Under the pieces are notes generated by a model, which saw only the letters and a list, made by a program, of their open reading frames with translations, was not told the origin of the DNA and made no database searches. A DNA stretch of 64,000 nt, from contig CAIRGJ010000035.1 in the NCBI GenBank assembly GCA_903878085.1, positions 1-64,000 of the forward strand. The letters run 5' to 3'. Made by a program: the position numbers and the translations under genes. The stretch is from an uncultured Hyphomicrobiales bacterium (GTDB lineage Bacteria; Pseudomonadota; Alphaproteobacteria; Rhizobiales; Xanthobacteraceae). This document shows positions 23,590 to 32,246 of this stretch, one piece after another (the first letter of the stretch is position 1; each line of letters opens with the position of its first letter).

Positions 23590-24765
23590 TCAGCCTGCCG
23601 CGGTCTCGCAAAAAGCTGCCCAAGCCTCCATCAGTTGACGCCGCTTCTCTAGAGCATCGCCACGGCGATAGGCGCGCTCGGTCGCATCACCGACCACATG
23701 CGCCAGGGCTGCTTCAGCCACCTCGCGGGGATATGTCGATAACTCACCGAACCATTCTCGGAACGACGAGCGGAAACCATGGACGGTTACGTCCAGGTTC
23801 AAGCGCCGCAGCAGCATATCCATGGCCATGCTAGAGAGAGGCCGTCCTCTTTTCGTCGATGGAAAGAGATAGTCGTCGGGCTCGCAGCCGAATTCAGCCA
23901 TTTCCGTGAGAATGCTGAGCGTGCGGGGCGAAAGTGGCACCCGGTGTTCACGTCCACCTTTCATACGCGCCGCGGGCACCGTCCAAACCTTTGACTTAGC
24001 GTCAATTTCCCGCCAGGTGGCTCCTAGTGCCTCACCAGTACGCGCAGCCGTGAGAATCACGAACTCGAATGACCGCGCCGCCATGGCGTTGCGCGCCCGC
24101 AGTTGGCTCACGAAAGCAGGTACCTCCGTGAAGGGCATAGCCGCATGGTGGCCACGTTGCAGTTTCTGCCGCCGCGGTAGCAAAAGGGCGAGATGGCCAC
24201 GCCATGCCGCCGGGTTCTCGCCGCTTCGATGCCCCTGCGCCTTCGCGGAATCAAGTACTCGCTCCAGACGGCCCCTTAATCTTGACGCGGTCTCGTTCTT
24301 TGACTGCCAGATCGGTCGCAGTACCCCCAAAATGTCTTCGGTTACGATCTCGTCGATTGCTTTGCCGCGCAAAGGTGCGGCGTAGACCTCAAGGGTCATC
24401 CGCCATTGCTCGATGTGTTTGGCATTACGAAATTGTGGAGCCATCGCTGCAATAAAGGCGTCCGCGACCTCACCAAACGTGGGGATTGCGACTTTCGCTC
24501 GTCCACGCTCCATAACTGGATCGAGGCCGTCAGCGACCTGCTTTCGGGCAGTGGCGGCTTTTTCACGCACCTCGGCTAGCGAGACGTCGCGTCCTGCGCC
24601 CAAGCCCATTTCTCGGAGCTTGCCATGGCGGCGGTAGAGGAAAATCCAACGGCGGCGGCCGTCCTTTGAAATGGACAGGTAGAGACCGCCGCCATCCCCG
24701 TGACGGCGTGGCTCTTTAAGCGTCGCAACCGTTCGCGCAGTGAGTTTGTGCAACGCTCTTGCCAA
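23590..24765 (-). CDS. P4-type tyrosine integrase
   Basis: The 391-residue protein has an N-terminal DUF4102-type arm-binding region (GGGLYLSISKDGRRRWIFLYR), a SAM-like core-binding domain and a C-terminal catalytic domain with all expected residues: Arg242 (TAARTGEAL), His329 and Arg332 (HGFR), His356 (ALAHVVG) and Tyr366 (ERAYRRGD). Such integrases insert genomic islands by site-specific recombination. It is the boundary between the phosphorus genes on the left and housekeeping genes on the right. Its 5' end faces the 24,766-24,952 gap, where an attachment site would be expected; none could be identified. Confidence 0.93.
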   Translation of the reverse strand: MARALHKLTARTVATLKEPRRHGDGGGLYLSISKDGRRRWIFLYRRHGKLREMGLGAGRDVSLAEVREKAATARKQVADGLDPVMERGRAKVAIPTFGEVADAFIAAMAPQFRNAKHIEQWRMTLEVYAAPLRGKAIDEIVTEDILGVLRPIWQSKNETASRLRGRLERVLDSAKAQGHRSGENPAAWRGHLALLLPRRQKLQRGHHAAMPFTEVPAFVSQLRARNAMAARSFEFVILTAARTGEALGATWREIDAKSKVWTVPAARMKGGREHRVPLSPRTLSILTEMAEFGCEPDDYLFPSTKRGRPLSSMAMDMLLRRLNLDVTVHGFRSSFREWFGELSTYPREVAEAALAHVVGDATERAYRRGDALEKRRQLMEAWAAFCETAAG

Positions 24766-24952
24766 TTTTTCCCCTCACCGGCCCTAATATCGGCCCTAAC
24801 ATTTGACGCGGATTGGAGGGTATTCCAGTGGATGCCAGCGGACAAGTGCAGTGCATAAATCTATATCGTACAGGGTGTTATTGGATGTCGTCGGATTTTC
24901 CGGGATGATAGTTAGACGGACACCTCTTCCGCCAACCACAGCGCAGACGGCC

Positions 24953-25885
24953 CTACAGCCGGTTTGCCGCGCGGCGTTGTTCGTAGGCCTGCAGATTGCT
25001 GAATACGAAGCGGTGCAGGGTCGGCTCAATGCCATGCGCGAGTGCGCGATCGAGCATGTCGCCGACGATGTGGTCGGCCTCGATCGGTCCGTGGCGCTCG
25101 ATGTCGCGCAGCATCGAGGCGGCGTTGGTCGACGTCACCGACGAAACATAGTGCCGGAACTCGTCCATGAATTTGGCCGACGGCGGATAGCCCTCGGCCG
25201 TGGCAATCGCGGCGTTGCGCTCGAAGAAACCGATCATCAAACTGATGCCGTCGCGCGTGCGCGCGATCTCACCGATATTGGCTCGCATCGCGGCGGTCAT
25301 GCCGGAAGCGGTCGCGAGATGGACAACCTTCTCCCACATCATCTGCATGACGTCGGGCGTCGCCGTGGCGACGACGGCGGTGGTCTTGTCGAACGCCGCC
25401 TTCAGCGCCATCACGCGCGGACTCATGGCGCCATCCTGCTCACCGAAGGTGATATAGCGCCAGTCGTTGAGATGCTTGATCGTGCCGTCCGGCGCCAGGG
25501 TCGCGGCGATCTTGGCAACGCCGCCGAGGACGTTGCCGCGGCCGAATTTTTCGTTCAGCAGATCGACGTGCCGGATGCCGTTCAGCAGTGGCACGATGCC
25601 GGTGTTCGGCCCGATAGCGGGCGCGATGGCGTCGATCGCGGCCGTCAGATCGTAAGCTTTGCACGTCAGCAGGATGATATCGAACGCGCCTGCAAGCTCC
25701 GACGCGGTGATCGCCGTTACCGGGCCTGAGAAATTGCCGAGCGCGCTTTCGATGCGCAGGCCGTGCTCGATGAGATTCTTCTGGCGCTGCTCGCGCACCA
25801 GAAAAGTGACATCAGCGCCACCTTCCGCCAGCCGCCCCGCGAAATATCCGCCAACCGCGCCCGCACCCAGACAAAGAATACGCAT
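24953..25885 (-). CDS. panE: 2-dehydropantoate 2-reductase
   Basis: The 310-residue protein starts with a Rossmann dinucleotide-binding motif (LCLGAGAVGGYFAGRLAEGGADV, given in outline), followed by the family's LLTCKAYDL and LLNGIRHVD segments and the C-terminal helical domain with the conserved MMWEKVVHLA lysine region. It reduces ketopantoate to pantoate with NADPH for coenzyme A synthesis, though paralogues of this ApbA/PanE family have other ketoacid substrates. ATG at 25885 is chosen over an upstream TTG. It is the first gene right of the integrase. Confidence 0.85.
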   Translation of the reverse strand: MRILCLGAGAVGGYFAGRLAEGGADVTFLVREQRQKNLIEHGLRIESALGNFSGPVTAITASELAGAFDIILLTCKAYDLTAAIDAIAPAIGPNTGIVPLLNGIRHVDLLNEKFGRGNVLGGVAKIAATLAPDGTIKHLNDWRYITFGEQDGAMSPRVMALKAAFDKTTAVVATATPDVMQMMWEKVVHLATASGMTAAMRANIGEIARTRDGISLMIGFFERNAAIATAEGYPPSAKFMDEFRHYVSSVTSTNAASMLRDIERHGPIEADHIVGDMLDRALAHGIEPTLHRFVFSNLQAYEQRRAANRL

Positions 25886-25957
25886 CAAGCCCTCGATAGA
25901 ATAATTGGGTTGTGGCGGCTGAGATTGTTTGGCGCGACCAAGATGCCGCGACGGGCA

Positions 25958-26296
25958 TCAATCCCACGGCAACTCGAACGGCAGCAGCGGTCCGCCGGAG
26001 GTGCGGCATTCGCGTTGGCAATAGCGGTCGCATTTGTCGGCGAGCTTGAGGCATTGGCCCTGCGCGTCGCGTTCAAGGCATGCGGTCTGGTCCCAGGCGC
26101 AATAGGATCCGCATTCGCTCCAGCAGGCCCCCGACGCCCAGACCGACTGCGCCCGCTCGCTGCGCGGGAACGGCAAGACGTCCCGCTGAGCGGTCACGCG
26201 CCAGCCGCTTGCCGGCGTCGGTCCGATATCGGCAGCGCCGACAGGGCCGGCTAAAGCCGCCAACAGCAAAGCCATCAAAACGATCACTGGTTTCAT
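25958..26296 (-). CDS. Secreted cysteine-rich small protein
   Basis: The 112-residue protein has a signal peptide (about residues 1-21, ending VGAA) and a C-terminal half with eight cysteines in a compact arrangement (CWSEC, YC, AC, QC, KC, YC, EC), suggesting four disulfides in the periplasm or outside. No family was recognised. It stands alone between panE and a divergent hydroxylase gene. The even cysteine number and export signal support a real exported protein. Confidence 0.7.
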   Translation of the reverse strand: MKPVIVLMALLLAALAGPVGAADIGPTPASGWRVTAQRDVLPFPRSERAQSVWASGACWSECGSYCAWDQTACLERDAQGQCLKLADKCDRYCQRECRTSGGPLLPFELPWD

Positions 26297-26494
26297 GCGA
26301 CCCGCCTTTTACCCAGGATAGCGCCGCCTTGTGCCGGGGCCAATCGCCGATTAGGACCTTCGAACAGGTTTGGCTTTGAGGGATTTTTCGTCGCATCCGG
26401 CGGGTGGCTGGGACGATAGAATCGTGACAAATTCCGGGCAATCCGTCGCGAAAGGATTGGCGGGGCGAAGCATGCGCGCGTTAGGGAGCAACCG

Positions 26495-27310
26495 ATGAGC
26501 AGCCTCGCCGACACCCCGAAAACCGATCCCGAACAGCGCTTCGGCACCGAAGGCATCAAGCCACTGGCGCGGCCGAGCCGCCTCACCCGCATCTTCATGA
26601 GCTTGGTCGCCTTCGTCGAGCGGCTCAACGTGTCGTTCAGCAAGGTCGGCAATCCCCCGGTTTACGACAACGCGGTGTTTCCCTGGACCAAGGAGATCGA
26701 GCGCGAATGGCGCACGATCCGCGCCGAACTCGATCGCGTGCTGGTGCGCCAGGCCGATCTGCCCGGCTTCCACGAGATTTCGTCCGACGTCGCCACCATC
26801 AGCCAGGATCGCGGCTGGAAGACCTTCCTTTTGTCCGGCTACGGCTTCAAGTCCGACGCCAATATCAAATTGTGCCCGCAGACCTGGCGCGTGTGCCAGA
26901 AAATCCCCGGCCTGATCACGGTGATGTTCTCGATCCTGGAGCCGGGCAAGCATCTGCCGGCGCATCGTGGGCCTTACAACGGCGTGTTGCGGCTGCATCT
27001 CGGGCTCATAGTTCCCGAACCCCGTGAACAGCTCGGCATCCGCGTCGATACCCAGCTCTATCGCTGGAAGGAAGGCGAAGCCGTCATTTTCGACGACGCC
27101 TACGAGCACGAGGCCTGGAACAAGACCCCGCACACCCGCGTGGTATTGTTCATTGATTTCCGGAAACCGCTGCGTTTCCCGGCCAATTTCCTCAACTGGC
27201 TGCTGCTGAATCTGGCGGTATTCACCCCCTTTATCCGTGAGGGCGCCGATAACCACAAAGCCTGGGAAAAGAAGTTCTACGAGGAAGCCGAGGCGCTGCG
27301 CAATCGCTAG
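26495..27310 (+). CDS. Aspartyl/asparaginyl beta-hydroxylase family protein, LpxO-like
   Basis: The 271-residue protein has the non-haem iron dioxygenase pattern of the AspH/LpxO family: His157 in [17 protein letters not shown], His205 in [10 protein letters not shown] and the 2-oxoglutarate-binding Arg215 region ([10 protein letters not shown]). The C-terminus is hydrophobic ([15 protein letters not shown]), suggesting membrane association as in LpxO, which hydroxylates a secondary acyl chain of lipid A. The exact substrate, lipid A or ornithine lipid, cannot be decided. Confidence 0.82.
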   Translation: MSSLADTPKTDPEQRFGTEGIKPLARPSRLTRIFMSLVAFVERLNVSFSKVGNPPVYDNAVFPWTKEIEREWRTIRAELDRVLVRQADLPGFHEISSDVATISQDRGWKTFLLSGYGFKSDANIKLCPQTWRVCQKIPGLITVMFSILEPGKHLPAHRGPYNGVLRLHLGLIVPEPREQLGIRVDTQLYRWKEGEAVIFDDAYEHEAWNKTPHTRVVLFIDFRKPLRFPANFLNWLLLNLAVFTPFIREGADNHKAWEKKFYEEAEALRNR

Positions 27311-27357
27311 GGGCGTGGCCTTGCTATCGCCCCAGATCGCAGTTAGCTCCATGCCGC

Positions 27358-28707
27358 ATGCGGGTTCCCGACCAAAAAACCGACGATAAAACCGCCCCCA
27401 AAGTGAGCTTCGTCTCGCTCGGCTGCCCCAAGGCGCTGGTCGATTCAGAGCGCATCATCACGCGGCTGCGCGCCGAGGGCTATGAGCTGTCGCGCGAGCA
27501 CGCCGGCTCGGACCTGGTCATCGTCAATACCTGCGGCTTTCTCGACAGCGCCAAGGCGGAGTCGCTTAGCGCCATCGGCAATGCGCTGAAGGAAAACGGC
27601 AAGGTCATCGTCACCGGCTGCATGGGCGCGGAGCCCGAGAACATCACCGCCGCCTACCCCGACGTGTTCGCCATCACCGGCCCGCAGCAATACGAGAGCG
27701 TGCTGGAGGCCGTGCACCGCGCCGCGCCGCCGCGCCACGACCCGTTCCTCGATCTGGTGCCGCCGGAAGGCATCAAGCTGACGCCGCGGCATTACGCCTA
27801 TCTCAAGATTTCCGAAGGCTGCAACAACCGCTGCACCTTCTGCATTATTCCGAAGCTGCGTGGCGATCTGGTGTCGCGCCCGGCCGGCGATGTGCTGCGC
27901 GAAGCCGAGAAACTGGCCGCCGCCGGCGTCAAGGAATTGCTGGTGATCTCGCAGGACACCTCGGCCTACGGCGTCGATATAAAATACGCGGCCAGCAAAT
28001 GGCGCGACAAAGAGGTGCGCGCCAAGTTCGTCGATCTTGCCGGCGCGCTGGGCGAACTCGGCATCTGGGTGCGGATGCATTACGTCTATCCCTACCCGCA
28101 TGTCGACGACGTCATTCCGTTGATGGCCGAGCGCAAGATTTTGCCCTACCTCGACATGCCGTTGCAGCATGCGGCGCCCGATGTGCTCAAGCGCATGAAG
28201 CGTCCGGCCGCGCAGGAAAAGACCATCGCGCGTATCGAGCGCTGGCGCGACATATGTCCCGACATCACGTTGCGCTCGACCTTCATCGTCGGCTTTCCCG
28301 GCGAGACCGAGGCCGATTTCGACTTGCTGCTGCAGTGGCTCGATGAGGCCTCGCTCGATCGCGTCGGCTGCTTCAAGTACGAGCCGGTGCGCGGCGCGCC
28401 CGCCAACGATCTCGGCGCCGAGGTCGTGCCCGACGACGTCAAGGAAGACCGCTGGCACCGCTTCATGCAGGCGCAGCAGAAGATTTCCGCGCGCCGCCTC
28501 AAGCGCAAGGTCGGCACGCGCCAGCAGGTCATCATCGACGAAGCAGGACCCACGGTCGCTAAAGGCCGCTCGATGGCCGACGCCCCGGAAATCGACGGCG
28601 CGGTCTATGTCTCGAGCCGCCGGCCGCTACGCGTCGGCGAGATCGCGACCGTAAAGATCGAACGCGCCGACGAATACGATTTGCACGGCACGGCGGTCGG
28701 ATTTTAG
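27358..28707 (+). CDS. rimO: Ribosomal protein S12 methylthiotransferase RimO
   Basis: The 449-residue radical SAM enzyme has the three cysteines of the N-terminal UPF0004 cluster (Cys23 in [11 protein letters not shown], Cys59 in NTCGF, Cys88 in GCMG) and the radical SAM CxxxCxxC (Cys155, 159, 162 in [10 protein letters not shown]). A C-terminal TRAM domain ends the protein. LGCPKA-VDSE distinguishes RimO from MiaB. It methylthiolates an aspartate of ribosomal protein S12. Confidence 0.96.
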   Translation: MRVPDQKTDDKTAPKVSFVSLGCPKALVDSERIITRLRAEGYELSREHAGSDLVIVNTCGFLDSAKAESLSAIGNALKENGKVIVTGCMGAEPENITAAYPDVFAITGPQQYESVLEAVHRAAPPRHDPFLDLVPPEGIKLTPRHYAYLKISEGCNNRCTFCIIPKLRGDLVSRPAGDVLREAEKLAAAGVKELLVISQDTSAYGVDIKYAASKWRDKEVRAKFVDLAGALGELGIWVRMHYVYPYPHVDDVIPLMAERKILPYLDMPLQHAAPDVLKRMKRPAAQEKTIARIERWRDICPDITLRSTFIVGFPGETEADFDLLLQWLDEASLDRVGCFKYEPVRGAPANDLGAEVVPDDVKEDRWHRFMQAQQKISARRLKRKVGTRQQVIIDEAGPTVAKGRSMADAPEIDGAVYVSSRRPLRVGEIATVKIERADEYDLHGTAVGF

Positions 28708-28738
28708 CGCCCGCCGGCGGCGCCGCTGGGCCCGCCAT

Positions 28739-28752
28739 TTGACAAAGATCAA
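28739..28752. promoter_or_regulatory. FNR/FixK-type box
   Basis: TTGACAAAGATCAA fits the FNR/FixK palindrome TTGA-N6-TCAA. Its centre is 56 bases before the GTG start of the downstream phosphoesterase-kinase operon; a class-II position (-41.5) would place transcription start about 15 bases before that codon, a normal leader length. Control by oxygen limitation is inferred. Confidence 0.6.
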
Positions 28753-28801
28753 CACGGTGTGACGCAATTGGCCCAACCGTGAAGCCGATTGGGGCCGCAC
28801 C

Positions 28802-29542
28802 GTGCTGATCGCTTTATTTGCCGATATTCATGCCAACAGGCCCGCCTTCGAGGCCTGTTTGGCGCAGGCGCGTGGCTACGGCGCGCAGCGCTTCGTGCTG
28901 CTCGGCGATTATGTCGGCTATGGCGCCAACCCCGATTGGGCCGTGTCGACGGTGATGGATCTGGTCGATGGCGGCGCGATCGCGGTGCTCGGCAATCACG
29001 ACAGCGCCATCGCCAATCCGCGCGAACAGCTCAACGTCGAAGCCCGCATGGTGACCGAATGGACGCGCGGCGTGCTCGGCACCGCGCAGCGTAAATTTCT
29101 GGCCGAACTGCCGCTGACGCAACAAAGCGACGACCGGCTTTACGTTCATGCCGACGCCAGCCAGCCCAAACAGTGGATTTATGTCGCCAGCGCAACCGAG
29201 GCCGCGCAGAGCCTGATCGCCACCTCGGCGCATGTCAGCTTCTGCGGCCATATTCATAAGCCGGCGCTTTATACGATGTCGGCGACCGCGAAGATGACCG
29301 CCTTCACGCCGACGACCGGCGCGGCGATTCCCTTGGCGGTGGGCCGGCGCTGGCTCGCGGTGCTCGGCTCGGTCGGCCAGCCGCGCGACGGCAATCCGGC
29401 GGCATCCTACCTGATGCTCGATACGGCCAAGAACGAGATCACCTATTGCCGCGCTCCCTACGACATCGAAGCGGCGGCCGCGGCGATCCGCAACCAAGGC
29501 CTGCCGACCTGGCTCGCCGACCGACTTTTCCGCGGAACCTGA
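28802..29542 (+). CDS. Calcineurin-like metallophosphoesterase
   Basis: The 246-residue protein has the metal-binding blocks ADIHAN, GDYVGYG, LGNHDSA and CGHIHKP of the YfcE/ApaH-type phosphoesterases. The start is a GTG at 28802. The kinase gene begins three bases after its stop, so the two are probably translated together. A role in removing phosphate placed by the kinase is possible but speculative; a small phosphodiester substrate is equally likely. Confidence 0.85.
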   Translation: MLIALFADIHANRPAFEACLAQARGYGAQRFVLLGDYVGYGANPDWAVSTVMDLVDGGAIAVLGNHDSAIANPREQLNVEARMVTEWTRGVLGTAQRKFLAELPLTQQSDDRLYVHADASQPKQWIYVASATEAAQSLIATSAHVSFCGHIHKPALYTMSATAKMTAFTPTTGAAIPLAVGRRWLAVLGSVGQPRDGNPAASYLMLDTAKNEITYCRAPYDIEAAAAAIRNQGLPTWLADRLFRGT

Positions 29543-29545
29543 TCG

Positions 29546-30952
29546 ATGGCGAAACCACTACACCAGCCCGGCGTGACGATCGACGGGTTCCGGCTGGAGG
29601 AAATCATCCATCAGGGCGGCATGGCTATGCTGTGGCGCGTCACCCGCCCCGGCGACGCGCTGCCGATGTTGATGAAGGTGCCGCGCATCGGCGAAGGCGC
29701 CGATCCGGCGGCCATCGTCAGCTTCGAGATGGAGCAGATGATCCTGCCGCGGCTGTTCGGCGTGCATGTGCCGAAATTCATCGCCGCGGGCGATTTCTCG
29801 GTACAGCCTTATTTGGTGATGGAGGCCATCGCTGGAAAGGCTTTGTTGGCGCGGCTGCCCGAACTGCCGCTGCCTTACGCCGAGGTCGCCGCGATCGGCG
29901 CCAAGATCGCCACCGCGCTCGACGATCTGCATCGCCAGCATGTGGTCCATCTCGATATCAAGCCGAGCAACATCATGGTGCGGCCTTCCGGCGAAGCCGT
30001 GCTGCTCGATTACGGCCTATCGCATCACGAGGAACTGCCGGACCTGATGCAGGAGGAATTCCGCCTGCCGTTCGGCACCGCGCCCTATATGTCGCCCGAA
30101 CAGCTCCGCGGCATCCGCAACGACCCGCGCAGCGATTTGTTTGCCTTGGGCGTGCTGCTTTACTTCTTTTCCACCGGCGTTCGCCCGTTCGGCGAGAGCG
30201 AGAGCTTGCGCGGCATGCGGCGCAGGCTTTGGCGCGATCCCGAGCCGCCGCGGCGGCTCAGGCCGGACTATCCGCCGTGGCTTCAAGAAATTGTATTGCG
30301 CTGCCTGGAGAGCGAACCGGCCTGGCGCTATCCGACCGCGGCGCAACTGGCCTTCGAACTGACCCATCCGGACGACGTCAAGTTGACGGGGCGATCGGAA
30401 AGACTGAAGCGCGACCCCTTCACTACGGTGCTGCGACGGCGTTTCAACACCGACCTGATGAAGCTGCGGCCGCAGGCGGCGGTGTCCGACCAATTGGCAT
30501 CGGCGCCGATTGTCGCCGTCGCCATCGATCTCGAGGGTGCGGAAGAACTCAACGACGCGCTGCGTGTGACGACCGGGCGTATGCTGGCGACCATGCCGTC
30601 GGCGCGGCTCGCCTGTCTCAATGTGCTGCGGCAAGCGCGGATTGCAATCGACACCACGCTCGATGAGCAAGGCCACAACAAGCATATCGACCGCATTGTC
30701 AGGCTGAAAGATTGGGCCTCGCCGCTGAGACTCGCCGATAACCGCCTCACCGCGCATGTCATCGAGGCAGTCGACCCGGCGGCGGCGATCCTGGAATTCA
30801 CGTCGGCCAACCGCGTCGATCACATTCTGATCGGCGCCAGGCAGAATTCTTTGATGCGGAAACTACTGGGCGGCGTGTCGGCCAAGGTTGCCGCGGAAGC
30901 GGATTGCACGGTGACCGTGGTGCGGCCCTCGCTGGTGTCAGGCGCGTCCTGA
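29546..30952 (+). CDS. Serine/threonine protein kinase fused to a universal stress protein domain
   Basis: The 468-residue protein has an N-terminal Hanks-type kinase: glycine loop IIHQGGMAMLW, Lys44, catalytic HLDIKPSN (Asp137, Lys139, Asn142), DYG in place of DFG (155-157) and GTAPYMSPE. The C-terminal part (about 312-465) is a universal stress protein domain with the ATP-binding pattern IGARQNS…LLGGVSAKV…CTVTVVR. No membrane segment is seen. Such kinase-USP fusions occur in alphaproteobacteria and are often linked to low-oxygen growth; an FNR/FixK-type box precedes the operon. Confidence 0.9.
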   Translation: MAKPLHQPGVTIDGFRLEEIIHQGGMAMLWRVTRPGDALPMLMKVPRIGEGADPAAIVSFEMEQMILPRLFGVHVPKFIAAGDFSVQPYLVMEAIAGKALLARLPELPLPYAEVAAIGAKIATALDDLHRQHVVHLDIKPSNIMVRPSGEAVLLDYGLSHHEELPDLMQEEFRLPFGTAPYMSPEQLRGIRNDPRSDLFALGVLLYFFSTGVRPFGESESLRGMRRRLWRDPEPPRRLRPDYPPWLQEIVLRCLESEPAWRYPTAAQLAFELTHPDDVKLTGRSERLKRDPFTTVLRRRFNTDLMKLRPQAAVSDQLASAPIVAVAIDLEGAEELNDALRVTTGRMLATMPSARLACLNVLRQARIAIDTTLDEQGHNKHIDRIVRLKDWASPLRLADNRLTAHVIEAVDPAAAILEFTSANRVDHILIGARQNSLMRKLLGGVSAKVAAEADCTVTVVRPSLVSGAS

Positions 30953-32227
30953 CAGCACGCGAACGATGGCATCGGTCAAGGCCTTGAGCTCGTCCGCGGC
31001 AATCGTGAATGCCGGCGTCAGATAGATCACATTGCCGAATGGGCGGATGAACACGCCCTCGTCCACAAAGCGCGCGCGCAGGGCATCGCGGTCGCCGATG
31101 CGATCCATCTCGACCACGCCGATCGCGCCCATGACGCGCACATCCTTGACGTCCCGCAGGCCGCGACACGGTTCGAGGCCTTGCGCCAGCGCGGCGGATA
31201 TCGTGGCAACCTGTTGCAGCCGCGGTTCGCGCTCGAACAGATCGAGCGAGGCGTTGGCCGCGGCGCAGGCCAGCGCGTTGGCCATGTAGCTGGGGCCGTG
31301 CATCAGCGCCTTGGCGGGATCGTCCGACCAGAACGCCTCGAACACCTTGCGATTGGCGACAGTGGCGGCGAGTCCGAGCGTGCCGCCGGTGAGCGCCTTG
31401 GACAGCGTGACGATGTCGGGCGTCACCTGCGCCGCCTCGCAGGCGAACATCGTTCCGGTGCGGCCGAATCCGGTGAAGATTTCGTCGAAGATCAACAGCA
31501 CGTCGTATTTGTCGGCGAGCGCGCGCAAACGGCGCAACACCTCCGGCTCGTGAAACTTCATGCCGCCGGCGCCCTGCACCAGCGGTTCGACGATAATGCC
31601 GGCAATGTCACCCGCGCGCTGCGCCAGCAAAGCGTCGAGCGCAGTTGCACTGGCGTCGTCGGCGGGCAACGCGACAATGTGATGGTGCGGTAGCAAGCCG
31701 GCGAACAACGCATGCATGCCGTCTTCGCTGCCGCTGACCGCCATCGCGCCGGTGGTGTCGCCGTGATAGCCGCCCTTGAAGGCCACGAACTGGCTGCGGC
31801 CTTTGACGCCGCGATTGATCCAGTACTGCATCGCCATTTTCAGCGCGACTTCGACCGCGACCGAACCGGAATCCGAAAAGAACACGCGGGTGAGATCGCC
31901 CGGCAGCAGCGCCGCCAGCCGCTTCGCCAGCGTCAGCGGCTGCTCATGCGCCAGCCCGCCAAACATGACGTGCGGCATCTGCGCCATCTGGCGCTCGACC
32001 GCCTGCCGGATATGCGGGTGGTTGTAGCCGTGGCAGGCGGTCCACCAGCTCGCCACGCCGTCGATCAGTTCGCGGCCGTCGGCCAGTACGATGCGCGCGC
32101 TTTGCGTGCGGACCACGGCCAAGGGGGGCGTCGCGGTCTTCATCTGGGCATACGGCAGCCAGATGTATTCGAGGCCGCCCGCATACCAGCCGGGCGGCGC
32201 ATTTTTTTTGCTGGTATCGTCGACCAT
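30938..32227 (-). CDS. bioA: Adenosylmethionine-8-amino-7-oxononanoate aminotransferase
   Basis: The PLP-dependent class-III aminotransferase has SWWTACHGYNHP and HVMFGGLAHEQP segments typical of BioA, the cofactor region FFSDSGSVAVEVALKMA, DEIFTGFGRTG and the PLP lysine in LSKALTGG. It uses SAM as amino donor to make 7,8-diaminopelargonate in biotin synthesis. The ATG at 32227 is preferred to 32248 because an AGGGAAG stretch precedes it. It overlaps the kinase gene by 15 bases at its 3' end and is divergent to bioF. Confidence 0.94.
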   Translation of the reverse strand: MVDDTSKKNAPPGWYAGGLEYIWLPYAQMKTATPPLAVVRTQSARIVLADGRELIDGVASWWTACHGYNHPHIRQAVERQMAQMPHVMFGGLAHEQPLTLAKRLAALLPGDLTRVFFSDSGSVAVEVALKMAMQYWINRGVKGRSQFVAFKGGYHGDTTGAMAVSGSEDGMHALFAGLLPHHHIVALPADDASATALDALLAQRAGDIAGIIVEPLVQGAGGMKFHEPEVLRRLRALADKYDVLLIFDEIFTGFGRTGTMFACEAAQVTPDIVTLSKALTGGTLGLAATVANRKVFEAFWSDDPAKALMHGPSYMANALACAAANASLDLFEREPRLQQVATISAALAQGLEPCRGLRDVKDVRVMGAIGVVEMDRIGDRDALRARFVDEGVFIRPFGNVIYLTPAFTIAADELKALTDAIVRVLSGRA

Positions 32228-32246
32228 TTGGCGCTTCCCTACACGC

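Noticed and set aside
24766-24952. tRNA fragment or attachment core beside the integrase (TTCCGCCAACCA near 24,930)
   Set aside because: It recalls a tRNA 3' end, but no T-arm precedes it and no second copy was found, so no att site is claimed.
27445-28458. 337-residue frame antisense to rimO
   Set aside because: Shadow of rimO without motifs.
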